Assembly: GCA_012838685.1 (NCBI GenBank)
Contig: DUOU01000010.1
Location: 1-7,364 of the forward strand
Origin: Bacteroidota bacterium
Lineage (GTDB): Bacteria > Bacteroidota > Bacteroidia > Bacteroidales > VadinHA17
Length of the DNA: 7,364 bases
Direction: 5' to 3'
The notes beneath the pieces are model-generated. The model saw nothing but the letters and a program-made list of their open reading frames with translations. It had not been told where the DNA came from and did not search any database. Made by a program: the position numbers and the translations under genes. This document shows positions 1 through 5,841 of the stretch, one piece after another. Positions within the stretch are counted from its first letter, which is position 1, and each line of letters opens with the position of its first letter.

Positions 1-684
1 ACCAACTGTCTCCATGTTGCCCGAAGCGACTTTCCCGGAACTACTCCTTTTGCCCGCTCTGTTTGTAGTCGCCAAATCGTATTGGTGGAGTCCCAGTTCC
101 TCGATCTTCCTGATAAGCATATTGGCATAGTCCGGGTTTGTAGCGTATCCCGCCTCCTTCAATCCCCTTGCCCAGCCAACATAGTCGGTCCGGCTCAGCT
201 CAAACAGCCTCGCATATCTGGAACCATTTACCAAAAAGTCGGTATGGTCCCTGTAAGACTCCTCGGCATGCCTGTATTTTCTAAAACACTCGTTACGAGC
301 GTCATCATCGTGTCTTATTGTCCGTCCGCTCCAATTGTTGTGGCACTTGATACCAAAATGGTTGTTGGCCTCCACGGCTAGCCTGCTCCTTCCATAATCC
401 GACTCCACAATGCCCTGTGCAAGGGTAATACTCGCCGGAATCCCCGAACGGTTCATCTCACTTATAGCCAAATCTTTGTATTGGTTTATATAATTCATCT
501 CCACGGATCCTCCTGAATAGGAATAGCCAGAGGAGGTGGAGACATAACGGGTTGTCTTGCAGGAGACGAAAAAAAGTGGCACCAACAGCAGAGGGGCGAT
601 AAAATGGCCGGAAGATAACAGACGTTCCGCTATACGGAGAAACACGAGAAACAACTCAGCAATGATATAACCAGTTCTCAGCAT
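1..684 (-). CDS. Glucosaminidase-domain lipoprotein (GH73-like peptidoglycan hydrolase), C-terminus missing
   Basis: Probable peptidoglycan N-acetylglucosaminidase acting in the periplasm or at the outer membrane. The frame runs 228 codons from an ATG at 684 and is open to the left edge, so the C-terminus (in this family often LysM repeats) lies outside. A hydrophobic stretch (about residues 28-40) ends in FVSC with Cys42, a lipoprotein signal. A Ser/Gly-rich linker follows, then the catalytic domain (about 66-200). Motifs seen are AQGIVESDYG with the likely acid Glu94, NNHFGIKC (108-114), the Y/H-rich FRKYRHAEESYRDH segment, and GYATNPDYANMLI (179-191). The 42-residue leader is long for a lipoprotein. 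A GTG at 645 or TTG at 654 would give a normal 29-32 residue leader, and the promoter candidate at 688-719 favours such a later start. The gene lies 63 bp after the response regulator and may share its transcript. Family assignment is firm; the start codon is not. Confidence 0.88.
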   Translation of the reverse strand, partial: MLRTGYIIAELFLVFLRIAERLLSSGHFIAPLLLVPLFFVSCKTTRYVSTSSGYSYSGGSVEMNYINQYKDLAISEMNRSGIPASITLAQGIVESDYGRSRLAVEANNHFGIKCHNNWSGRTIRHDDDARNECFRKYRHAEESYRDHTDFLVNGSRYARLFELSRTDYVGWARGLKEAGYATNPDYANMLIRKIEELGLHQYDLATTNRAGKRSSSGKVASGNMETVG

Positions 685-687
685 ACA

Positions 688-719
688 CAAAAGTAATAAA
701 AATCCCGAATGTGATCAAA
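688..719 (-). promoter_or_regulatory. Candidate Bacteroidota promoter for the glucosaminidase gene
   Basis: On the minus strand TTTG (719-716) is separated by exactly 20 bases from TACTTTTG (695-688). This matches the Bacteroidota pattern of a TTTG/TTG -33 box and a TAnnTTTG -7 box with 19-21 spacing. It lies in the 63-bp gap after the response regulator stop codon. Transcription should begin only a few bases past 688, almost on the ATG at 684. The transcript would then be leaderless from that ATG, or translation starts further in. The region is AT-rich, so a chance match is possible. Confidence 0.5.
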
Positions 720-747
720 AGTTGTAATTTAAAGACTCTATGGGCAG

Positions 748-1443
748 CTACTCGGGAACAACCAATTGAAAGCCGGAACCATGTATGTTTTTTATGTTCA
801 GGGTGGGATCTCCTGACAATATTTTTCTGAGTTTGGTTATGTAAACGTCCATGCTCCTGGCGGTGAAATAATCGTCTGTTCCCCAAATCTTTTTCAATGC
901 GACCTCCCTGCGGACCATCTCATTACTGTTCTCGACCAGCATCTCCAATAATTGGGACTCTTTTGGCGACAACTTCTTGACATTTCCATTGGCAGTCAGT
1001 GTCCTTAGTTTAGTGTTGAACTCAAACTTGCCGATAGTGTAGATATCCCTGCCCGTGTCATGCGGGCCGCGGCGGGAAATGATCGCCTTAATCTTCGCGA
1101 GAAGGATGTCGGTGTCAAATGGCTTTGTGATATAATCATCACCGCCCACACCATAACCCGTCAGTACATCTTCTTTCAGTTTTTTGGCCGTAAGGAAGAT
1201 AATGGGAATAACAGCATTTATTGACCTGATCTCATTGGCAATGGTGAAACCATCAACATGGGGCAGCATAACGTCGAGGATACATATATCGAATTCGCCT
1301 TTCCTGTAACGATCTACAGCGTACTTTCCGTCATCTACCCAATCGACCGTGAAATCATTGAGTTCAAGATATGACTTGAGAACCGACCCGAAACTCAGAT
1401 CGTCCTCAACAAGAAATATTTTGATCGGTTTTTGACTGTTCAT
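748..1443 (-). CDS. OmpR/PhoB-family response regulator (RprY-like)
   Basis: A DNA-binding response regulator of 231 residues, the usual OmpR-family length. The receiver domain (about 7-122) has the acidic cluster E13-D14-D15, phospho-acceptor Asp57 in ILDVMLP, switch Thr85 in FLTAKK, and Lys107-Pro108 in DYITKPFD. The C-terminal winged helix (about 134-230) shows the SPKESQLLEMLVEN helix, the ARSMDVYITKLRKIL recognition helix and the terminal HGSGFQLV hairpin. One small departure is GGDDY (100-104), where most relatives have GADDY. The gene starts 38 bp after the stop of the histidine kinase, so the pair is almost certainly co-transcribed and cognate. Overall it resembles Bacteroides RprY and other kinase-first envelope-stress pairs, but target genes cannot be read from sequence. 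No SD sequence precedes the ATG; the upstream stretch is A/T-rich, as usual in this phylum. Confidence 0.95.
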   Translation of the reverse strand: MNSQKPIKIFLVEDDLSFGSVLKSYLELNDFTVDWVDDGKYAVDRYRKGEFDICILDVMLPHVDGFTIANEIRSINAVIPIIFLTAKKLKEDVLTGYGVGGDDYITKPFDTDILLAKIKAIISRRGPHDTGRDIYTIGKFEFNTKLRTLTANGNVKKLSPKESQLLEMLVENSNEMVRREVALKKIWGTDDYFTARSMDVYITKLRKILSGDPTLNIKNIHGSGFQLVVPE

Positions 1444-1481
1444 CTTAAAATTTTTACTCTCTAACCCGAAATATAAAACAT

Positions 1482-3137
1482 TTACCTCTTATTATCAATT
1501 TTATGCCTCGACTTCAAGATTAACGGAGGATCATTTTCCTCGTTATGTGGTATATATACCTCAAAACGACTGCCATTGCCCGGCTCGCTCGCTACGGTTA
1601 TCGTACCCCTGTGGGCATCGACAATAGAGCAGACATAATTAAGCCCCAATCCAAACCCCTTAACATTATGTACGTTGCCCGTAGTCTGCCTGTAGAACCG
1701 TTCAAATATCTTGTTTTGGACGCTTTTGGACATGCCTATCCCTTTGTCCTCCACAACAACAACAACACCAGACCCGTTATTGGAGGTGGTTATGGTGACC
1801 TCCGGCTTTTCAGGTGAATACTTTATCGCATTGTCTAACAAGTTGTTCACCAGGTTGTATAAATGATCGGCATCGCCATAAACATAAGGATTCCCGGCCT
1901 CCAGCTTCGCTTTGATGGTACCTCCCCTCTCCGTGACCAATATTTCCATGGAATCGACCGCTTTCGCGATTATATGGTTCAACGAAACATCCTCGAACCT
2001 GAATTCTATCTCCCTGTTGTCAAGCGAAGCTATCTGGAGGATTGTCTCCACCTTTTTGTTCATTCTGCTGTTCTCTTTCTTTATCATTCCAACAAACTGG
2101 CGGATCTTGTACTCATCGTTTATGATCTTTGGGTTTACTATGGTGTCGGCCGCCAGGGAGATGGTCGCTATTGGCGTCTTGAACTCGTGAGTCATGTTGT
2201 TGATGAAGTCGTTTTTCATCTCCGACATTTTTTTCTGGTTAAGGATAAAGTAGAGGCTGAAAGCGAAGGTAGCCAGGATTATCAATGAAAAAACCAGGGA
2301 ACTCGACAAAATCCCGGTCATTGAGCCAAGAACGTAATTATTGCGGTCGGGAAATACCACCGCAAGGTTCATATCCTGCCTGATAAGATTATCCGGAAAG
2401 AGTTGGACAACGTACGGGGTTTTCAAAAAATCGTTTTTACCGGCCTTTTTATAATTTCCTTCGCCTACCTCGCCATCCTTCAAGATGGCGAACTCATAGG
2501 GAGTCGTTATCCCTGAAAACTGGAAAGAGTGTTTCAGCGCGAGATCGACATCCCTGACATCGATCTCCATGGTCTTCTCCCACTGGTACAGCTCACGGAT
2601 CATCTGGTCGGTCATATTCCTGAAATCGCTTAACCTTCTCTCGAGCCAGTCGGTGTACTCTTGTCGACGTAACATTGATCTGCCCGGGTTGGTGGCCAAA
2701 TCCCGCCGGGATTCTATTGAAACAGTTCCCGGGTTTTCCGTGGAAAGGATAACAATATTGGCGGAATCCATTGAGATTGTGGTATCTTTTGATACTATCA
2801 CCGGCTCCTCTCCCGTCCTTTGGGCCACCGTAGTGCTGGAGATAGAGACATTATCGCCAAATGACAGGATACTGCTTGAACTCATGTAAGAAGATCCCCA
2901 TATATCCGGTTTTCCTTCTGGTTCAATATTTTGGAATGCATAATTGTTGACAAAATCTGTCTCCCTGGCTCTCTCAATCGCTTCCGCCGCCTGGCGCACA
3001 CATTCATAAGCGGTATGATCGAAACTCTCGTTCAATACGCTGACCGCGTTCCTTATCCAAATGATCTGAATTCCGATTATCCCCAGCACGGAGAGAGCCA
3101 TCATCAAAATAAGCCATTTGAATCCCTTCTTGTTCAT
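1482..3137 (-). CDS. Membrane sensor histidine kinase (RprX-like)
   Basis: A 551-residue sensor kinase of the inner membrane, cognate to the regulator 38 bp downstream. Transmembrane segment 1 (about 7-29) and segment 2 (about 273-299) flank a periplasmic sensor region of some 240 residues. Part of that region (83-140) is Ser/Thr-rich and low in complexity. No HAMP domain is evident: segment 2 passes almost directly into the dimerisation helix with phospho-acceptor His317 in NNMTHEFKTP. The ATPase domain has the N box (LVNNLLDNAIKYSP, Asn432/Asn436), G1 (EDKGIGM, 463-469), F box (FERFYR, 478-483) and G2 (KGFGLGLN, 493-500). All catalytic motifs are intact. The last 20 or so residues are a polar basic tail. 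The ATG giving MNKKGFKW just before the first membrane helix is the natural start. The signal it senses cannot be inferred. Confidence 0.95.
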   Translation of the reverse strand: MNKKGFKWLILMMALSVLGIIGIQIIWIRNAVSVLNESFDHTAYECVRQAAEAIERARETDFVNNYAFQNIEPEGKPDIWGSSYMSSSSILSFGDNVSISSTTVAQRTGEEPVIVSKDTTISMDSANIVILSTENPGTVSIESRRDLATNPGRSMLRRQEYTDWLERRLSDFRNMTDQMIRELYQWEKTMEIDVRDVDLALKHSFQFSGITTPYEFAILKDGEVGEGNYKKAGKNDFLKTPYVVQLFPDNLIRQDMNLAVVFPDRNNYVLGSMTGILSSSLVFSLIILATFAFSLYFILNQKKMSEMKNDFINNMTHEFKTPIATISLAADTIVNPKIINDEYKIRQFVGMIKKENSRMNKKVETILQIASLDNREIEFRFEDVSLNHIIAKAVDSMEILVTERGGTIKAKLEAGNPYVYGDADHLYNLVNNLLDNAIKYSPEKPEVTITTSNNGSGVVVVVEDKGIGMSKSVQNKIFERFYRQTTGNVHNVKGFGLGLNYVCSIVDAHRGTITVASEPGNGSRFEVYIPHNEENDPPLILKSRHKIDNKR

Positions 3138-3141
3138 ACCA

Positions 3142-3149
3142 CAAATTTA
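3142..3149 (-). promoter_or_regulatory. Weak -7-like box before the histidine kinase gene
   Basis: On the minus strand this reads TAAATTTG, a match to the Bacteroidota -7 consensus TAnnTTTG. No TTG lies 19-21 bases upstream, so only half of the promoter is present. It sits four bases before the kinase ATG, which would place the transcript start at or inside the start codon. It is the only such box in the 194-bp gap between the kinase and the esterase. The true kinase promoter may be degenerate or lie elsewhere in this AT-rich gap. Confidence 0.25.
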
Positions 3150-3271
3150 AGCCAACAACTTATACCATAATAAACTTTAACTTTTAATTAACTTTCAAAG
3201 AGTGCTTTTTATATCAAAACATCGCATAGTTCAGCGGTGTACCCATAAAAAATCTATATGTCAAAATATAT

Positions 3272-3302
3272 AAGGCCGCTTACACAACCTGTAAACAGCC
3301 TT
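3272..3302 (-). terminator. Stem-loop terminator after the carboxylesterase gene
   Basis: In minus-strand RNA, 13 bases (3302-3290) pair with 13 bases (3284-3272) around a five-base GGUUG loop. All 13 positions pair, two of them as G-U wobbles. On the plus strand those two positions become A-C mismatches, so the hairpin is better suited to minus-strand transcription. It begins 29 bases after the esterase stop codon and is followed by a U-rich but interrupted tail (AUAUAUUUUG). That supports a terminator for the esterase unit, separating it from the kinase operon. Confidence 0.7.
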
Positions 3303-3331
3303 AAATTTTCAATATTTACCATTACTCCCCC

Positions 3332-4849
3332 CTATCGGGAAATCAACTGCTTTCCCAAAAAGTCAAATCTCTCCTCCGTAGCGGCTATAGGGATCATGCC
3401 CATATCTTCGCCCAACCGCATTACGGACCTGTTGTCGCTGGTTGTAGGATCCCAAACCGGCAGCCCCTCTCCGTTGGGATCACCGTTTTTAGCGAAATTT
3501 GCCCAATAAGATGACATCATGTCGGCCACCATTCTATCTACATCTGTCCAGGGACGGTCAAGCATCTTCAGGTTGTTGAAGACATATGGCACCTCTCCTG
3601 TGTGGAAAGCACCGAATTCAGGATGTTCCGGCCAGGGAATGGCACGGTCAAAGTAATAGATATAGCCATTGGTAGTCGATGTCCTGGCCCTGTAATCCAG
3701 CCACAAATAGGCGTTGAGCCTGGAATATTCCTGGGCGGCAACTTGTCCCGCCAATAGCGAATCTCCTTGTGCCGAGGCGAGATATAGCCTGTAATAGTCA
3801 TCGTTCCTTGCCCCTCCGTACCTTAGTTCGCTCATATTCATCCCGGTCATAAAGGGCGTATCGTTCTGCTCTCCCGCGGCAAACACATCCATTGAACTAC
3901 CTGTAAACACGTAACCATCGACAACACTGCCAAATCGGATAGTTGTCTGTCCCGGTGCGGTTATAAATATATCCATAGGATCCATCGCCCTGAGCTCGGC
4001 CAGGGAAGATGCCCCTTTTGTTGCCATAAATTCCAGCCCTCTTTGCTCCGCATCCGCTAAACTGGTTGAATTGCCCGAGCCGGTATAACTCGATCCGCTC
4101 TCGGTAATCGCTCTATGGAAAAGTCCCTTCGCTAACGGCGAAATTATAAGGGAGCGTACTGAACTGGCTCCGGCCGATTGTCCCACTATTGTTACCCTGT
4201 TGGGATCACCTCCAAAATTGGCGATATTGGACTGTATCCATTTCAATGCGGCTATCTGGTCGAGATACCCATAATTTCCCGATACTTTGTTGGGCGATTC
4301 AGCTGACAATTCGGGGTGAACCAATAATCCCAGCACGCCCAGCCTGTAGTTTATAGTGACAACAATGATTCCCTTTTGTGCGAGCTCTTCGCCATCATAC
4401 ACATCTATAGCTCCGGATCCTTCGGTAAAACCGCCTCCGTGAATATATACCAATACGGCAAGTTTATCGGAAGCTTTTTTCGCGGGTGTCCATATATTAA
4501 GGAAAAGACAATCCTCGCTGATCTCGTTCTGCACCATAAACTCCTCGCTCCAGGGTAGCCTTGCCCCCGCTTTCTGCTGTATACAACTGGCGCAAAACTC
4601 GGTAGCATCGCGAACACCTTCCCATGGTTCAGGTGGTTGCGGTTCACGCCATCTAAGATCGCCCACGGGAGGCGCGGCATAAGGGATTCCCTTAAAGGCT
4701 ACAACGGTTCCCGCATCATTGGCCAGGCCCCGCAAAAGTCCGCTTTGGGTCTCCACTACCGGGTCTATCAGCCCGCTCTTCATCGAACAGGATGTCACGA
4801 CCAAACATGATAATAACACAATGAAAATTAGAGGATAAGATTTTTTCAT
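3332..4849 (-). CDS. Type-B carboxylesterase/lipase family lipoprotein
   Basis: An alpha/beta-hydrolase of the carboxylesterase type-B (COesterase) family, 505 residues, the usual length. The N-terminus MKKSYPLIFIVLLSCLVVTSC carries a lipoprotein signal with Cys21, so the mature enzyme should be lipid-anchored in the cell envelope. The fold is complete. It shows GIPYAAPPVGDLRW (54-67), EDCLFLNIW (112-120), the oxyanion-hole HGGGF (137-141), the nucleophile elbow GQSAG with Ser225, the likely acid Glu341 in GMNMSEL, and His416 in GAFHTGEVPYVF. Cys114 probably pairs with Cys86 or Cys89, as in relatives. Substrate is unknown; family members hydrolyse esters ranging from short aryl esters to acylated carbohydrates. 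It is transcribed alone, with a stem-loop behind it and a divergent gene beyond a 409-bp gap. No polysaccharide-utilisation genes adjoin it. Confidence 0.93.
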   Translation of the reverse strand: MKKSYPLIFIVLLSCLVVTSCSMKSGLIDPVVETQSGLLRGLANDAGTVVAFKGIPYAAPPVGDLRWREPQPPEPWEGVRDATEFCASCIQQKAGARLPWSEEFMVQNEISEDCLFLNIWTPAKKASDKLAVLVYIHGGGFTEGSGAIDVYDGEELAQKGIIVVTINYRLGVLGLLVHPELSAESPNKVSGNYGYLDQIAALKWIQSNIANFGGDPNRVTIVGQSAGASSVRSLIISPLAKGLFHRAITESGSSYTGSGNSTSLADAEQRGLEFMATKGASSLAELRAMDPMDIFITAPGQTTIRFGSVVDGYVFTGSSMDVFAAGEQNDTPFMTGMNMSELRYGGARNDDYYRLYLASAQGDSLLAGQVAAQEYSRLNAYLWLDYRARTSTTNGYIYYFDRAIPWPEHPEFGAFHTGEVPYVFNNLKMLDRPWTDVDRMVADMMSSYWANFAKNGDPNGEGLPVWDPTTSDNRSVMRLGEDMGMIPIAATEERFDFLGKQLISR

Positions 4850-4948
4850 AGCTTTGATTGTTAAGTGGTTATATTATATGGTTGTATTTGTACGATCAGT
4901 TTTTCAAGGTTTTTGGCACACCAAATATTTCATTTTTAGTCTTAAATA

Positions 4949-4956
4949 CAAATATA
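4949..4956 (-). promoter_or_regulatory. Candidate -7 box for the carboxylesterase gene
   Basis: The minus strand reads TATATTTG, an exact TAnnTTTG match and the same octamer as at 5154-5161 and 5811-5818. No TTG lies 19-21 bases upstream, so the -33 element is missing or degenerate. It would give a leader of roughly 90-100 bases before the ATG at 4849. It is the best box in the region reading toward the esterase. Confidence 0.35.
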
Positions 4957-5128
4957 CTTGAAAATCAACATGTATTGAAAAGATTTTAAGATCATGCGCC
5001 ATGGTTGGGTCGGTATCCATTTTTTCCAATAGGCAAAGGGGAATAAAAGATATTTGTTGGCATAAGTAGATTATTTATCCTCTTGAAAGAGTAAAATAGC
5101 GGTTATATACTGAAATTTAACAGTTATT

Positions 5129-5144
5129 ATGAACATATGTTCAT
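5129..5144. promoter_or_regulatory. Perfect 16-bp palindrome, probable operator
   Basis: ATGAACATATGTTCAT is identical to its own reverse complement. Its right edge is nine bases upstream of the rightward -7 box at 5154-5161, so it covers the place where the -33 element should be, roughly -24 to -40 relative to the expected transcript start. A symmetric site of this size suits a dimeric regulator such as a TetR, MarR or GntR family protein. Its position would allow it to block RNA polymerase. No regulator gene of those families lies in the window, so the binding protein is unknown. Confidence 0.6.
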
Positions 5145-5153
5145 TTTAAGTGC

Positions 5154-5161
5154 TATATTTG
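5154..5161 (+). promoter_or_regulatory. Candidate -7 box for the DUF5320-type gene
   Basis: TATATTTG matches the Bacteroidota -7 consensus. The expected TTG 19-21 bases upstream is absent, and that space is occupied by the palindrome at 5129-5144. The expected transcript would start near 5165-5168 and carry a leader of about 90 bases. A promoter lacking a good -33 box but carrying a symmetric site there suggests regulated expression. Confidence 0.45.
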
Positions 5162-5258
5162 TACCGCAACAACATTAAGCAAAAAATAGGGGCAGCGGAA
5201 AACAGCAGTTGCCACTAACAACAAAAATTAATTGTTTAACCATTAAATAAATTGGATT

Positions 5259-5591
5259 ATGCCAGGAGGAGATCATACCGGACCAATGGGACAAGGTCCC
5301 GGAACCGGAAGAGTATTGGGTATGTGCTCGGGATATAACGCACCGGGATACGCAAAAGGATTTGGTAGAAATATGGGAAGAGGATTTGGTTTTAATAGAG
5401 GTCGTGGAATGGGCAGCGGCAGAGGTCGCTATTTTGGAGCTGACCTGACCGAATCCAATTATGGATCCATATGGAACCAACCTATCAGCAAAAATGATGA
5501 GATAAGAATGCTCAAGACCCGGGCCAAATTGCTGAAACAAAGCCAAAACGATATAGAAAAAAGATTGAGTGAGCTCGAAAAAGAGGACTAG
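5259..5591 (+). CDS. Small Gly/Arg-rich DUF5320-type protein with C-terminal coiled coil
   Basis: A 110-residue soluble protein of unknown function. The N-terminus MPGGDHTGPMGQGPGTGR, followed by GMCSGYNAPGYA, matches the pattern I know from the DUF5320 family, whose members typically begin MPxGDxTGPMGxGPxTGRGxGYC. Residues 33-60 are Gly/Arg/Phe-rich with several RG and GRG units. Residues 79-108 form a charged heptad-like helix (DEIRMLKTRAKLLKQ onward), probably a coiled coil for oligomerisation. Cys23 is the only cysteine. There is no signal peptide or membrane segment. In other genomes such genes are often found beside NifX/NifB-type dinitrogenase iron-molybdenum cofactor-like proteins, but none is present here. 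The conserved first residues fix the start; the AGGAGGAG at 5262-5269 lies inside the gene and is coding. It is the only plus-strand gene in the window and converges with the tRNA. Confidence 0.85.
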   Translation: MPGGDHTGPMGQGPGTGRVLGMCSGYNAPGYAKGFGRNMGRGFGFNRGRGMGSGRGRYFGADLTESNYGSIWNQPISKNDEIRMLKTRAKLLKQSQNDIEKRLSELEKED

Positions 5592-5647
5592 TCCGCAAAA
5601 AACCAAAATTACAGTGGATAGGCCAGTGGTCTCGCTTTAAAACTTTC

Positions 5648-5679
5648 GCCTTTGGAGGCAGGATTACTTCGTGATCCTG
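5648..5679. repeat. Two adjacent small hairpins between convergent genes
   Basis: GCCT (5648-5651) pairs with AGGC (5656-5659). Directly adjoining it, CAGGATTAC (5659-5667) faces GTGATCCTG (5671-5679) around TTC. The second stem is nine base pairs with one T-G wobble on the plus strand, and has a C-A mismatch on the minus strand. They lie 57 bases past the DUF5320-type stop codon and 16 bases past the tRNA 3' end. Neither direction has a clean U-tract; the minus strand has only GAAAGTTTT after the smaller stem. They may slow convergent transcription, or be part of a dispersed palindromic repeat. Either reading is tentative. Confidence 0.4.
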
Positions 5680-5694
5680 AGTGGGGGGGGATTG

Positions 5695-5769
<75 letters not shown>

Positions 5770-5810
5770 TGAAGTGAAGGGAAATTCTATCTCCTCCCAA
5801 AAAAGTGCCG

Positions 5811-5841
5811 CAAATATAGACCAATAATTTTAAATTTACAA
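5811..5841 (-). promoter_or_regulatory. Bacteroidota-type promoter for tRNA-Pro
   Basis: On the minus strand TTG (5841-5839) is followed after exactly 20 bases by TATATTTG (5818-5811), a full match to the -33/-7 pattern of this phylum. The TTG is the last sense codon (Leu) of the upstream adaptor gene, so the promoter overlaps that gene's end and stop codon. Transcription would begin about 35 bases before the mature tRNA 5' end, a reasonable length for a tRNA leader. This is the best-formed promoter in the window. Confidence 0.7.

Larger units (their letters stand above)
4850..5258. other. AT-rich divergent intergenic region
   Basis: A 409-bp gap between the esterase (leftward) and the DUF5320-type gene (rightward). 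It holds no open reading frame with coding character. On its left side is a leftward -7-like box (4949-4956). On its right side are a 16-bp palindrome (5129-5144) and a rightward -7-like box (5154-5161). A short stem, GGCAGC (5191-5196) with GTTGCC (5208-5213) around an 11-base loop, lies in the presumed leader of the rightward gene; it is weak. Another small inverted repeat, CTCT-TTGA-AGAG-like, occurs near 5080-5092. The middle section (about 4990-5100) shows nothing I can interpret. Confidence 0.6.

Noticed and set aside
82..381. A 99-codon plus-strand reading frame at the left edge
   Set aside because: It is antisense to the glucosaminidase catalytic domain, whose motifs (Glu94 region, NNHFGIK) are clearly encoded on the minus strand.
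656..886. A 76-codon minus-strand reading frame overlapping the end of the response regulator and the start of the glucosaminidase gene
   Set aside because: It lies in a different frame across two well-supported genes and has no family motif.
3138..3331. A small gene or regulatory RNA between the kinase and esterase
   Set aside because: Apart from the terminator stem and one weak -7 box, I see no coding frame or further structure in these 194 bases.
5262..5286. AGGAGGAG as a Shine-Dalgarno sequence for a downstream ATG at 5286
   Set aside because: Spacing to that ATG is too long, the bases encode the conserved MPGGD head, and Bacteroidota rarely use SD sequences.
5175..5606. A 143-codon minus-strand reading frame opposite the DUF5320-type gene
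   Set aside because: It is the complement of a gene with a clear family signature and shows no recognisable protein motif; the plus-strand gene explains the open frame.
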